NCBI GenBank assembly: GCA_902524215.1
Contig: CABZCK010000002.1
Coordinates: forward strand, 52,639 to 116,638
DNA from: an uncultured SAR116 cluster alpha proteobacterium
Lineage (GTDB): Bacteria; Pseudomonadota; Alphaproteobacteria; Puniceispirillales; Marisalimonadaceae
DNA length: 64,000 bases
Direction: 5' to 3'
The translations under genes and the position numbers were made by a program. Below the pieces are notes generated by a model. It worked only from the letters and a program-made list of their open reading frames with translations. It had not been told where the DNA came from and made no database searches. This document shows positions 28,674 to 39,125 of this stretch, one piece after another (within the stretch, counting starts at the first letter, position 1; every line of letters starts with the position of its first letter).

Positions 28674-29927
28674 TTAATTAAAAGACCTATAATTTTTTAA
28701 TAATGGATTTTTATGACCAAGTATTAAATAGGAAAAGATTAATAAAATAATTACAAAAGACATACCAATCCTATGATCATCAAAAATAAATATTAAAAAA
28801 CCATACACTAAGGGACCTAAAAAACTTGTTATTTTTCCAGAAAAAATAGCAAACCCAAAAAATTGGCCTCCTTTTTTTGAAGGGACTAGATCACTTATTA
28901 ATACCCTACTTGAAGATTGAAGTGGACCAATAAAAAGACCTAAAAAAAAACTTACTACCCAAAAATATATTTCATTTTTAATTAAAATTAAAAATATACC
29001 AAGAATAATTAAAGATATTATACAACATTGTATTACTCTAAACGAAGAAATAATCCTATCATAAAAACCACCAATAATAGCGCCTAGAGCTGCAGATAAG
29101 TTTATTAAAATTGCAAAATACAAAATTTGTTTTGTAGAGAAATCAAATACATTTGATGCATAAATACCCCCAAATGCAAATAATGTAGCCAGAGCATCAA
29201 AATAAAATAGTCTTGATAAAAAGAATCTTAAAATCAATTTCTCATTAAATATAAATATGCAACCTTGTTTTATGTACTGAAATGTACTTTTGTTTGTTTT
29301 ATTTTTTTTAGGTTCTGAAGTAAAAATAAATAGTGGTATTGCAAAAACCATCATCCATATTGAAATAAATAACATACATGCTCTTATATTTTCACCATTT
29401 TCTTTTGTTAAACCAAAGATCAATTTTTCAGGAAAAATAAATAAAACTAAACATAATAATAAAGATATAATTCCAGCTGCATATCCAGCTCCCCAAGAAA
29501 AACCGGATAAAATTCCATAATTTTTTTTAGTTGTTGAGCTTGATAGAAGTGAATTATATAAAACAAATACAACTTCCATTGTGAAAATACTTATACAAGA
29601 AAATATACTTGCAAATACTAAATATTCTATACCAGGTTTTGCAAACCATAATAACATGGTTGAAAACCCTCCTAGCATTGTAAGAAAGAATAAAATTAAT
29701 TTTCTTTTTCTTTTCTTGTCAGCATAACTTCCTAAAATTGGCCCCATAAATGCTGTCATTATTGCTGCAATTGCAATTATAACTCCCCATAAAAAGGACC
29801 CATTTTTAACAGCGATTTTTTCAACAAAATAAACTGAAAAAATAAAAGTGGTATGAATAGTTGTAATTGGTGATGTAGCCCAATCATACAAAATAAAAGC
29901 TAACGAATTTTTCTTTAAACTAACCAT
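28674..29927 (-). CDS. MFS transporter, UMF1 (Atg22-like) family
   Basis: LAFILYDWATSPITTIHTTFIFSVYF; 12-TM pattern. Confidence 0.85.
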   Translation of the reverse strand: MVSLKKNSLAFILYDWATSPITTIHTTFIFSVYFVEKIAVKNGSFLWGVIIAIAAIMTAFMGPILGSYADKKRKRKLILFFLTMLGGFSTMLLWFAKPGIEYLVFASIFSCISIFTMEVVFVLYNSLLSSSTTKKNYGILSGFSWGAGYAAGIISLLLCLVLFIFPEKLIFGLTKENGENIRACMLFISIWMMVFAIPLFIFTSEPKKNKTNKSTFQYIKQGCIFIFNEKLILRFFLSRLFYFDALATLFAFGGIYASNVFDFSTKQILYFAILINLSAALGAIIGGFYDRIISSFRVIQCCIISLIILGIFLILIKNEIYFWVVSFFLGLFIGPLQSSSRVLISDLVPSKKGGQFFGFAIFSGKITSFLGPLVYGFLIFIFDDHRIGMSFVIILLIFSYLILGHKNPLLKNYRSFN

Positions 29928-30246
29928 TAAGGTAATGAATATTGGTTAAAATTAAAAATATTATCATAGTAAGTAAAATAGTTGTCATTACATTTTTAAA
30001 TAAGATAGATGTTAATATTGCTAAAAAACCACAAATAATTTCGAAATTAACATTTTCAATCAAATCACCATTTTTATCAAAAAACAGAGCTTTAACAATG
30101 ATAGGAGTTAAAACGACTATTGGTATTAAATTAATTACCCTTAAATATAGTTCTGAACCTTTAAATTTAATTAATCCCGAAAGTGGGATAAACCTAATTA
30201 AAAAAGTTAGAACTCCACACAAAAATATTAAATACCACACACTCAT
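29920..30246 (-). CDS. azlD: AzlD family branched-chain amino-acid transport subunit
   Basis: 108 aa, GVLTFLIRFIPLSGL; adjacent to azlC. Confidence 0.85.
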   Translation of the reverse strand: MSVWYLIFLCGVLTFLIRFIPLSGLIKFKGSELYLRVINLIPIVVLTPIIVKALFFDKNGDLIENVNFEIICGFLAILTSILFKNVMTTILLTMIIFLILTNIHYLNG

Positions 30247-30932
30247 TGTGAATTATCTTTTTCAATGAAAGGTAAGGAAATTAACAAGCTCAATAGAGCA
30301 GAAAAGATAATCCATAATTCGAAATTTAATTTGTAAAATAAAATAGCTAAGATACCAGAAGCTAAACATGCTATTATTTCATACTTTAGTTTTATCATTG
30401 GTGTAATTATAGCTATAAAACTCAATGGTATTATAAATGCTAAATCAATATTTTTAGGAATTAATTGCCCAAAAAAAATACCAAATAACGTTGAAATTTG
30501 CCAAGTTAAAAATAATGTCAAACCAGAGCCTAAAAGATGATAGTGCATAAATTTTTTATTTTTATTTGTTGCAAAGTATTTAATTGAAACAGCATAAGCT
30601 TCGTCCGTTAAAAGATAGGACAATATTATTCTCCATTTTAGAGAAAGTTCTTTTAAATATTCATTAATTGATATGCCATAAAGCAAATGTCTCAAGTTAA
30701 TTGAAATTATTGAAGTAATTAAAGAAAAAGGGGATACTAATAAATAAAACTGTGCAAAAACAATTTGGCTAGCTCCAGCAAAAATAATTGAAGACATTAA
30801 AAAAGCTTGTAATACAGATAAACCACTTTCAATAGCTAATATTCCATATATTAATCCAAATGGGAATACTCCTATTTGCAATGGTAACTCTTGGATGATA
30901 CCTGATTTAAAATGTTCTAATTTTGTTTCCAT
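30243..30932 (-). CDS. azlC: AzlC family ABC-type branched-chain amino-acid exporter subunit
   Basis: PLQIGVFPFGLIYGILA, MSSIIFAGASQIV, INLRHLLYGISI, LLTDEAYAVS. Confidence 0.9.
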   Translation of the reverse strand: METKLEHFKSGIIQELPLQIGVFPFGLIYGILAIESGLSVLQAFLMSSIIFAGASQIVFAQFYLLVSPFSLITSIISINLRHLLYGISINEYLKELSLKWRIILSYLLTDEAYAVSIKYFATNKNKKFMHYHLLGSGLTLFLTWQISTLFGIFFGQLIPKNIDLAFIIPLSFIAIITPMIKLKYEIIACLASGILAILFYKLNFELWIIFSALLSLLISLPFIEKDNSQ

Positions 30933-30984
30933 TTAACTTAAAGATTAGTTTAGATTTTCTTATAGATATTTTATATATTAAAGT

Positions 30985-31671
30985 ATGACAAATTCTAAAA
31001 CTATTTTAATTACTGGTTCTAATAGAGGTATAGGTCTAGAATTAGTTAAAGAAAGTTTGACTAAAAATTTTTCTGTTGTCGGAACATTTAGAAATAAAAA
31101 TAATGCTAAAGAACTTTTAAAATTAAAATCTAATAATCTCAAACTTTTTGAAATGGATGTCGTTAAAGAAAATTCTATTTTAAGTGTGTCAAATAATATT
31201 GATTATACAATTGATTATTTAATATGCAATGCTGGCATAAATAATGGCTATGGAGGTATTTTTGATCAAGATCATAGTTATGAGAAAATGTTAGAAGTAT
31301 TGAACGTAAATGTATTAGGTTGTATTTTGACAATTAAGCATTTTACTAGAAATTTAGGAAAAAATGCCAAGATAATATTGATTTCATCAATTATGAGTGT
31401 TCAAAAACATAGTGGCTCTAATGCTCTTATTTATAGAGCATCTAAAGCGGCAGTTAACAATATAATGGTTTCGATTTCACAAGAGTTTAAATCAAAATAC
31501 ATAATTGTGTCATCTTTTCATCCAGGTTGGGTTAGAACTGATATGGGGGGACCAAATGCAACACTTTCAGCTAAAGAGAGTGCATCATCATTAATAAAAA
31601 GTTTTGAAAATTTAACATTTGAAGATACTGGAAAATTCTTTAATTATGATGGAAACGAAATGAATTTTTAA
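30985..31671 (+). CDS. Short-chain dehydrogenase/reductase
   Basis: ITGSNRGIGLELV, NAGINNGYG, YRASKAAVN. Confidence 0.95.
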   Translation: MTNSKTILITGSNRGIGLELVKESLTKNFSVVGTFRNKNNAKELLKLKSNNLKLFEMDVVKENSILSVSNNIDYTIDYLICNAGINNGYGGIFDQDHSYEKMLEVLNVNVLGCILTIKHFTRNLGKNAKIILISSIMSVQKHSGSNALIYRASKAAVNNIMVSISQEFKSKYIIVSSFHPGWVRTDMGGPNATLSAKESASSLIKSFENLTFEDTGKFFNYDGNEMNF

Positions 31672-31683
31672 AAAGGAGATAAT

Positions 31684-31974
31684 ATGCCAAAAGGTTATTT
31701 TTTAAGTGCACATAGAAGTCCAGCAGATCCTGAAAAAAGGGCAGCATATTTAGAATTGGCTGGTCCAGCAATGTTAAAAGCTGGAGGAAAAGTTTTAGCT
31801 AGCACCAGTGATATTGTCGCTCATGAAAAAGGAATTTCTCAACAAACGGTTTTAGTTGAGTTTGAAACATTTGAGAAAGCAGTTGCAGCATACGAAAGTG
31901 AAGATTATCAAAAAGCATTAAAAGCATTAGATAATGGAGCAGATAGAGAAATTAGAATTTTTGCTGGTGTTTAA
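31684..31974 (+). CDS. DUF1330 domain-containing protein
   Basis: GYFLSAHRSPADPEKRAAYLELAGPAMLKAGGKVLA; RBS AAAGGAGA upstream. Confidence 0.85.
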   Translation: MPKGYFLSAHRSPADPEKRAAYLELAGPAMLKAGGKVLASTSDIVAHEKGISQQTVLVEFETFEKAVAAYESEDYQKALKALDNGADREIRIFAGV

Positions 31975-31978
31975 ATAA

Positions 31979-32824
31979 ATGGAAGTAAAATATAGTTTTT
32001 TTGAATATGATCAAAATAAGCTATATTATGGTATCGTTGGAGAAGGTTTTCCAGTTTTATTACTACATGGTTGGCCGCAAACTTCTTACATGTGGAGACA
32101 CCTTTATCCATATTTAGTAAAAAATAGATTTAAAGTAATTATGCCAGATTTACCTGGGCTTGGAAAATCATCTGCTCCTAAATCTTTCGATAAAAAAACC
32201 ATAGCTTCGTATATTCAAGTCTTTGTGCACGATTTTCTCGGATTAGATAAAATTTTTATTATAGGTCATGATTGGGGAGGGCCAATTTCTTTCTCTTATG
32301 CTCAAACATATCAAAATAGGGTTAAAAAAATTGTACTAATTGATGTTCCAATACCAGGAGATGGAAGTGCTGATTTTTCCGAAAATAGATGGCACCATCA
32401 ATTTCATAAAATTATCGACTTACCTGAAGAACTTACAATAGACAGAGAAGAGATTTATTTAAATTATTTTTATAATAATTGGAGTGGAAAAAATTTTGTT
32501 ATGGACAGAGATGCCCAAAAAAAATATTTAGATGCATACTCAAACAAAAATGCTATGAAATCAGGATTTGAATATTATAGAGCTTTACCACAGGATATTA
32601 AAGACAATCTTAAGTTTTTAAAAAAAGGTAAATTGAACATACCTTTTCTTGGAATTGCAGGAGGAGAAGGTTATGGAAGGGGCATTAAAATCATTTTAAA
32701 ATCTTTGAAAAGAGTGACAAATAATTACGAAGGTTATGAAATCTCTAATTGTGGACATTGGGTTGCTGAAGAGGAACCGGAGTTAATATCAAAATATATT
32801 ATAAAGTTCTTCAATAAAAAATAA
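31979..32824 (+). CDS. Alpha/beta hydrolase, haloalkane/fluoroacetate dehalogenase- or epoxide hydrolase-like
   Basis: LLHGWPQTSYMWR, nucleophile GHDWGG (Asp), NCGHWVAEEEPE. Confidence 0.85.
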   Translation: MEVKYSFFEYDQNKLYYGIVGEGFPVLLLHGWPQTSYMWRHLYPYLVKNRFKVIMPDLPGLGKSSAPKSFDKKTIASYIQVFVHDFLGLDKIFIIGHDWGGPISFSYAQTYQNRVKKIVLIDVPIPGDGSADFSENRWHHQFHKIIDLPEELTIDREEIYLNYFYNNWSGKNFVMDRDAQKKYLDAYSNKNAMKSGFEYYRALPQDIKDNLKFLKKGKLNIPFLGIAGGEGYGRGIKIILKSLKRVTNNYEGYEISNCGHWVAEEEPELISKYIIKFFNKK

Positions 32825-32831
32825 AAAATTC

Positions 32832-33878
32832 ATGACCTCTCTTTTTTACAAAATACTCTACTACGGTCTGTTATTTATTGTTACTTATTTACTATTCGTA
32901 TATCCGTCAGAAGTTATAGAATTATTAATATTAAATGGAGAAATTTTTAATTTAAAATCACTATTAACTACCCTGTTTATAAATTTACTAATCTTAATAT
33001 ACTTTAGAACATTTAACACAAACAAGCTTTTGAAATTATTTGTCAATGAAGGAATAGGTATTGGATTTGTAAGTTTTTGGATAACAAGCTTATCGCTTAT
33101 TTTTTCATTTTTACTAACACAATATCAAACCGAAAGTGGATATGCCTCTATTTTTTTAATTATTTTAATTACTATTCACGCATATTCAAATGGCGCAAAA
33201 ATCAATTTAAAATTTTTAACTTTTAATTCTGACTTAGTTAAAAATAAATCCAAAATTATCTTTATGAGTGATTTGCATCTTGGGACTAATTCAACAAAAC
33301 ATTTAAAAAAAATTTTAGATAAAATTACTAAAATTGACTTTGATTTTATTTTGATTGGGGGTGATTTGATTGATTCAAGTCAATTTAAATTATCTGATTT
33401 AGAAATTTTTAAAAAAATCAAAAAACCAATTTTATTTTGTACTGGAAATCATGATTACTATATCAAAGGATCTAAAGATAAATTAAATCAGTTATCTAAA
33501 TATAATATTACTTATTTAAATAATCGTTCTAAATTAATTAAAAATTTTAATATTATTGGTATCAATGATAATCAATCAATCGAAGAACAGAAAAATGTTG
33601 CACTTAGATATTTTGATAAAAATAGATTTAATATTTATTTAACTCATAAACCTTCACTCTTTAATATACTAAATTTATCTGGATTAGTTTTGTCTGGACA
33701 TACACATAATGGTCAAATATTTCCATTTAATTTAATTGTGAAAATAAAATTTCCTCATGTTTATGGATTTTTCAAAAAAGGGAATACAGATCTATACGTT
33801 TCTTCAGGATCAGGTTGTTGGGGACCAAGAATGAGATTAGGTTCTAATAATGAAATCATTATATTAGAATTTGTTTAA
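32832..33878 (+). CDS. Membrane-anchored metallophosphoesterase
   Basis: FMSDLHLGTN, LIGGDLID, FCTGNHDYY, LSGHTHNGQ. Confidence 0.9.
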   Translation: MTSLFYKILYYGLLFIVTYLLFVYPSEVIELLILNGEIFNLKSLLTTLFINLLILIYFRTFNTNKLLKLFVNEGIGIGFVSFWITSLSLIFSFLLTQYQTESGYASIFLIILITIHAYSNGAKINLKFLTFNSDLVKNKSKIIFMSDLHLGTNSTKHLKKILDKITKIDFDFILIGGDLIDSSQFKLSDLEIFKKIKKPILFCTGNHDYYIKGSKDKLNQLSKYNITYLNNRSKLIKNFNIIGINDNQSIEEQKNVALRYFDKNRFNIYLTHKPSLFNILNLSGLVLSGHTHNGQIFPFNLIVKIKFPHVYGFFKKGNTDLYVSSGSGCWGPRMRLGSNNEIIILEFV

Positions 33879-34839
33879 AGTATTTATTAATCAAAGTTTT
33901 TGAACATTCTATTCCTGATAAAAATGCATCTTCAACTCTCTGTCCATTTACACGATAATATCCATCTAACATAGGTGGACACCAATCACCAGCAATACCA
34001 AGAGGCATTATTTTTGAAATTTTACTATGCTCTAATGGGAAGTAATTCTTAACTTTTGCGTATCTCCATCTATGAATATTTTTATAAGTTATATCACTAT
34101 TTTTAACTTTATAAATTTTGGTAAATTCTCTTATTATTTTGTCTAAAACAAATTCTTTATTTTTTTCTAAATGATCAAGTGAGAACTTTTCATTTGCATG
34201 TATAGTTATACAATTATCACTTAATGAATTTTTAATTTTATTATTTTCAGAAATAATCCAACTGAAAATGCTGTTTTCTTCAATTTCAAATTTTTTTAAG
34301 TTCATATCTTTTATAGATATCATGACACACCAACAAGGAAAATATGTGACATTTTCTATTAATTTATAAATTTGGTTATCCAAGTTTTTTATTAATCCAG
34401 CAGTTTGAGATGCAGGAGCTGTAATTATTAACCCATCTGCAGTAAATTTTTTATTATTAGTAATAATAGTAAAGGTGTCATTGTACTCAATACGTTCAAC
34501 AAGAGTTTCCTGATATATTTCTAAATTTTTTGAAAACCAATATGAAAATTCTCTCATATCTGGATTTCCAATAAATCTGTCTTTTTTTGAAAGTATATTC
34601 CAATTTATTAATACATTATCCTTAACTCCAAGCTGGCATATTTTTTTAAATTCTTTCGATTTAGCTGTAAAAAATTGAGCGCCATGATTAAATATAAATT
34701 CTTTATTTTTTCTTGTGCTAATTCTTCCTCCAGGATATTTTCCTTTGTCTAGAACAGTTATGTTAAAATTTTTAGAATGAAAATGCTTTGCTGCAGCTAA
34801 ACCTGCAATACCACTTCCTATTACAACTATTCTTTTCAT
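33859..34839 (-). CDS. NAD(P)/FAD-dependent oxidoreductase (renalase-like)
   Basis: VVIGSGIAGLAAAKHF, PGGRISTRK, GDWCPPMLDGYYRVNGQRVEDAFLSG. Confidence 0.85.
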   Translation of the reverse strand: MKRIVVIGSGIAGLAAAKHFHSKNFNITVLDKGKYPGGRISTRKNKEFIFNHGAQFFTAKSKEFKKICQLGVKDNVLINWNILSKKDRFIGNPDMREFSYWFSKNLEIYQETLVERIEYNDTFTIITNNKKFTADGLIITAPASQTAGLIKNLDNQIYKLIENVTYFPCWCVMISIKDMNLKKFEIEENSIFSWIISENNKIKNSLSDNCITIHANEKFSLDHLEKNKEFVLDKIIREFTKIYKVKNSDITYKNIHRWRYAKVKNYFPLEHSKISKIMPLGIAGDWCPPMLDGYYRVNGQRVEDAFLSGIECSKTLINKYFKQILI

Positions 34840-34843
34840 AATT

Positions 34844-35578
34844 TTAAAATAAAAGTCTCAGCGCAAGTAAAAATAAAATAGAATCAAAAATAACCTTAAA
34901 AGTTTTCTCGTCAATTTTGAATAATAAAATTTGCCCTACCATGCTACCTAATATTGTACTAGGTATCATTAGTAAAATTAAAGTTAAATATTCATAAAAT
35001 TCAAATCCTATAAACATAAATCCAAAAATTTTAATTAGGTTTCCTGTGAAACCAAAAAAACCTAAAGTACCAACTATTTCTTCTTTTTTAGTTAAATTAT
35101 TTCTAATTATTATAGCCAATATTGGTGCTATGACACCAACTAACATATTCATAACTCCTGTAAAAAAACCTAAGATATAATAAAAATTTTTAGGAATTCT
35201 AACTTTTTTATTTTTCTTGATATTTTGAAATACTATTGTTGAAATAATGAATGCACCAATTAAAAACTTAATTTTTTGTGAATCTAAATTTTGAAAAATA
35301 GTTAATCCTAAATAAACTCCAAATGGTAAAAACATACAAAAAGGAAAAATTAATTTCCAAACCAAATACTTTCTAAATAAAAATACTCTTGCTATATTTG
35401 AGGTTAACTGGACAGTACCATGAATTGGTATTGCCACTAATGGATTTATAAACTGAAGCATGTAAGCTAATAAAATTGTACCACCACCAGCGCCAGCAAG
35501 AGATGTGATCATAGCAGTAAAAAAACTTATAACTATTATAGAGATAGTAATTAAATAATTATCAAGTATAACGTCCAT
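34844..35578 (-). CDS. Sulfite exporter TauE/SafE family protein
   Basis: LAGAGGGTILLAYMLQ, GVMNMLVGVIAPIL; 8-TM pattern. Confidence 0.85.
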   Translation of the reverse strand: MDVILDNYLITISIIVISFFTAMITSLAGAGGGTILLAYMLQFINPLVAIPIHGTVQLTSNIARVFLFRKYLVWKLIFPFCMFLPFGVYLGLTIFQNLDSQKIKFLIGAFIISTIVFQNIKKNKKVRIPKNFYYILGFFTGVMNMLVGVIAPILAIIIRNNLTKKEEIVGTLGFFGFTGNLIKIFGFMFIGFEFYEYLTLILLMIPSTILGSMVGQILLFKIDEKTFKVIFDSILFLLALRLLF

Positions 35579-35629
35579 AAACTATTTTTAAATTTTAAAA
35601 AATGAATTTGAAATCATATTTAAAAATTT

Positions 35630-36670
35630 CTAATATTTTAATTCCACCAATTTTTTTGTTTTTGAGGAAAGTTTAATAGCTTCAATAACCTCAATAGTGT
35701 CTTTAGCAATTGAGGCAGTGATTATTGGTTTTTCTTTTTTTTTAATCACATTACAAAAATGTTCAATTTGATTTACTAAAGGATCAGAAAATTTATAAGG
35801 ATAATTTGTACTAGAAATTGGAGTGACCCAATGCCCATTTTTGGAATGTTGCCATAATTTCAAGTTTGGCAAAGACATGGAAGCTTTTGTTCCACCAATT
35901 AAATAACATGATTCTTCTGTTGATGGATAAATCTCATTTTCTCTAGCTGTTAATTCCCAACTCCATGGTGAAACAACACTGTCAGATGAAAGAAAAGTAG
36001 CTATGATCCCACTTTTAAATTCTAAAACAGCTCCAGATACATCTTCATTTTTAAACCCTCTTAGTGAGTTTTGTGAAATTGAAAAAACCTTTATTATTCG
36101 TCCAAATAAAAAATTCATTAAGTCTAAATCATGAATTAGATTTACCAGAACAGGTCCAGCTCCATCTTTTTTTTTCCAAACAGCTTGTTTAAAGTAATAG
36201 TCAGGTTTATACATTTGGCAATTTATATTTATAGTCCTAACTTTTCCAAGCATATTGTTATCTATTAACTCTTTAGCTTTTTGCATTAATGGATTATGCC
36301 TTCTATGATGTCCAACTAAAATCTCAACTTTCATCTTTTTTGCTACAGATATTAATTTCTCAGTGTCTTTGGAATTTGTTGTGATTGGTTTTTCTATCAA
36401 AACTGTACATTTATGTTTAATAACTTCAAGACCATCCCTAAAATGTGATGCATTTGGAGTAGCAACAATAACACCATCAATTTTTTCAAATTTAAACATA
36501 TCTCTAATTGAGGTATAAAAATTTGAATTAATTTTTTTTATGAATGAATTTTCTTTTAAATCAACTACTGCTGATAATACCGCACCTTTAGTTTTTTTTA
36601 TCGCATCAATATGTTTCAGCCCCATGTCTCCAACGCCAACAACAGCTAATTTAATTTTTTTATAATTCAT
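35630..36670 (-). CDS. Gfo/Idh/MocA family oxidoreductase
   Basis: VVGVGDMGLKHI, IVATPNASH, LIEKPITTN, NLIHDLDLMNFLFG. Confidence 0.9.
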   Translation of the reverse strand: MNYKKIKLAVVGVGDMGLKHIDAIKKTKGAVLSAVVDLKENSFIKKINSNFYTSIRDMFKFEKIDGVIVATPNASHFRDGLEVIKHKCTVLIEKPITTNSKDTEKLISVAKKMKVEILVGHHRRHNPLMQKAKELIDNNMLGKVRTININCQMYKPDYYFKQAVWKKKDGAGPVLVNLIHDLDLMNFLFGRIIKVFSISQNSLRGFKNEDVSGAVLEFKSGIIATFLSSDSVVSPWSWELTARENEIYPSTEESCYLIGGTKASMSLPNLKLWQHSKNGHWVTPISSTNYPYKFSDPLVNQIEHFCNVIKKKEKPIITASIAKDTIEVIEAIKLSSKTKKLVELKY

Positions 36671-37054
36671 AAGTTTATGTTATAATTATTTCATATTTCA
36701 TCAAATTTATAATTTTGAACGTATAGTTGTTTATAAAATAAACAGATCTACAAAATCAATCCGTTTTCTAATATAAGTTTCATAAAATTTAAGGTGATAT
36801 ACTTTTTTTGAAATTTCTAATTTCTATTTTTTGTCACTAATATAGTTATTAAGCCAAACGAAACAAAAGCTAATTAAAGTTTCTCTAAAAGATTTCACTC
36901 AAAATTTGATCATTTTTGTAATGCTTTAATTGATAATATAGGAATTTTTTCAACAGGAAAAAAAATTTATAAATCACAAACTAGCCATATTCAATTCTAA
37001 ATTTTGTCATAATTACGGATTATTAAAAATATATTCATAAATCCTCCCAAAATT

Positions 37055-37081
37055 AGCATTAGTTTTTTAAAAACTAATGCT
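37055..37081 (-). terminator. Perfect 13-1-13 inverted repeat just downstream of the DmdA-like gene
   Basis: AGCATTAGTTTTT-T-AAAAACTAATGCT; 8 nt past the stop codon of the minus-strand gene. Confidence 0.5.
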
Positions 37082-37089
37082 TATGAATT

Positions 37090-38199
37090 TTAATTAAAAT
37101 CATTTATCGTGGTTTCAATAAAACCATGTTCAGTTTTTACATAATAATTTTTATTATTCTCCTTCGATATATCATTTTCGTAAGCTATTATAAATCCCAT
37201 GTTTTTTTTGTATTTTGGAGAAAAAATAATCGAGGTAATATCACCAATCTCTTTTTTTTCATGATAACATTTAAGCTTGCTTTTAATTTTTAAATCATTG
37301 TCCCCAAAGAAAACACGATATATATTTCTTTTTTGTTTATTTTTTACATAATTAGTTAAAGCTACTTTACCTATGAAATCATAAGACATGTCTATTGAAC
37401 AATATTTTCCTAGAGAACAATCATATGGAGTATCTTTTGAAGTCATATCATTCCCATAACTTAATAAAGAGTTTTCAACTCTTTCAATCATATTTGGACA
37501 TCCAACTTTTATATTAAATGGTTTACCTTCCTTGATTAAAAAGTCCCAAAATTCACAAGCAATTTTCGCATTATCAAAAAGAAATTCAAATCCTCCTTGC
37601 TTGCTGTAACCTGTTTTAGAAACTAGAACTTGAGTATTCTTAAAATCAAAGAAATCAAAACTAAAAAAAGGTAAAGAAATGATTTTTTTATCAATTAACT
37701 CTTCAGTTAATTTTCTAGACTTGGGACCTTGTAAAGCTATTGTATATATATGTCTATTTTTTATTTCAATATTATGATTTGTATTAACTAATAAACCACT
37801 AAACCACATGAACATATCAGAATCAGAAATTGATACCCAAATAGTTTCCTCATCTATGGAATATACTAAAGTATCATTTAACAAACCTCCATCAAAGTCA
37901 GTCATAGGTGTGTAATAACATTTAAATTTGTCAATTGTTTCAAAATTTCGACAAGATACATAACGCAGAAAATTTAGTGCATCAGTTCCTTTGATTTCTA
38001 TTATTTTTTGACAAGATACATCCCACATTTGAACATGGTTGATAAGATGATAGTAATCTTCTTCATAACTATTAAATATTGTAGGCAAAAGTGTCTTGTT
38101 ATATATTGTATATGATGATACTCCAGCAAGAGCATTCCTTGATGTAAATGGTGTAGAGTCAATTCTATTGGATTGAGTTAATTTGTAATCCATATACAA
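37090..38199 (-). CDS. GcvT/DmdA superfamily tetrahydrofolate-dependent methyltransferase/demethylase (DmdA-like)
   Basis: RNALAGVSSYTIYNKTLLPTIF, EEDYYHLINHVQMWDVS, SKTGYSKQGGFEF, GCPNMIERVENSLLSYGND; DmdA-clade-like layout. Confidence 0.75.
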   Translation of the reverse strand: MYMDYKLTQSNRIDSTPFTSRNALAGVSSYTIYNKTLLPTIFNSYEEDYYHLINHVQMWDVSCQKIIEIKGTDALNFLRYVSCRNFETIDKFKCYYTPMTDFDGGLLNDTLVYSIDEETIWVSISDSDMFMWFSGLLVNTNHNIEIKNRHIYTIALQGPKSRKLTEELIDKKIISLPFFSFDFFDFKNTQVLVSKTGYSKQGGFEFLFDNAKIACEFWDFLIKEGKPFNIKVGCPNMIERVENSLLSYGNDMTSKDTPYDCSLGKYCSIDMSYDFIGKVALTNYVKNKQKRNIYRVFFGDNDLKIKSKLKCYHEKKEIGDITSIIFSPKYKKNMGFIIAYENDISKENNKNYYVKTEHGFIETTINDFN

Positions 38200-38220
38200 A
38201 AAATATAAAAGGAATAAGAT

Positions 38221-39117
38221 TTGATCAACAACAATTTCGAAAAAAAATTAAAAAGTAAAGAGTTTGTATTTACAGCTGAAACATCACCTCCTGATTCAAC
38301 AGTTAGATCTGAAATAACTGATAGAGTTCTATGTCTCAAGGATCTAGCAGATGCAATAAATGTAACAGATGGTGCAAGTGCAAAATCACACCTTTCTTCA
38401 CTTGTCGTTTCGTCTATAATTAAAGATATTGAAATTGAGCCAATTCTTCAATTAACAACACGAGATAGAAACAGAATAGCCATTCAATCAGATTTACTTG
38501 GAGCATGGACATTAAATATACAAAATATTTTATGTATTTATGGAGATCAAGTAGAAACAGGTGATCAACCAGAAACAAAAGAAGTTCGTGACCTAGATAC
38601 TTTAGGAGTTATAAATACTGCAAATTATTTCAAAAAAGAAAAAAAATTTCCATCTGGCAGATCTATAAAATCAGCACCTGAGTTTTTTATAGGTGGTGCA
38701 GATACTCCATTTGAAATAGATGACAAATTTGATTGTGCAAATTTAATTAAAAAAATTGAACAAGGAGTTAATTTTTTTCAAACTCAGTATGCTTTTGATG
38801 CTCAAATTCTAAAAAAATATATGGATAGATTAAAAAAATTTAATATTACTAAAAAGGCCTATTACCTTGTTGGTTTAGGAGTCATCAAGTCTGCTAAAAG
38901 TGCAAAATGGATGAATAAAAATCTTTTTGGTATTAACATTCCAGATTCAATAATTCAAAGATTAGAAGATTCTACAAATGAAAGCAAAGAAGGAATTAAG
39001 ATTTGTATAGAATTAATAGAAAAATATCAAGAAATTGAAGGTGTTCATGGAATTCATTTGATGGGTTATCATCAAGAAGAACAAATTGCAGAAGTAATTT
39101 CACATTTTAAAAAATAG
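38221..39117 (+). CDS. Methylenetetrahydrofolate reductase family protein (MetF-like; TTG start)
   Basis: FTAETSPPDSTVRSE, INVTDGASAKSHLSSL, LQLTTRDRNRIAIQSDLLGAW. Confidence 0.85.
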   Translation: MINNNFEKKLKSKEFVFTAETSPPDSTVRSEITDRVLCLKDLADAINVTDGASAKSHLSSLVVSSIIKDIEIEPILQLTTRDRNRIAIQSDLLGAWTLNIQNILCIYGDQVETGDQPETKEVRDLDTLGVINTANYFKKEKKFPSGRSIKSAPEFFIGGADTPFEIDDKFDCANLIKKIEQGVNFFQTQYAFDAQILKKYMDRLKKFNITKKAYYLVGLGVIKSAKSAKWMNKNLFGINIPDSIIQRLEDSTNESKEGIKICIELIEKYQEIEGVHGIHLMGYHQEEQIAEVISHFKK

Positions 39118-39125
39118 AGGTTTTT

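Noticed and set aside
29942-30268. 108-aa plus-strand ORF overlapping azlD
   Set aside because: Antisense to AzlD, which has family motifs and operon context.
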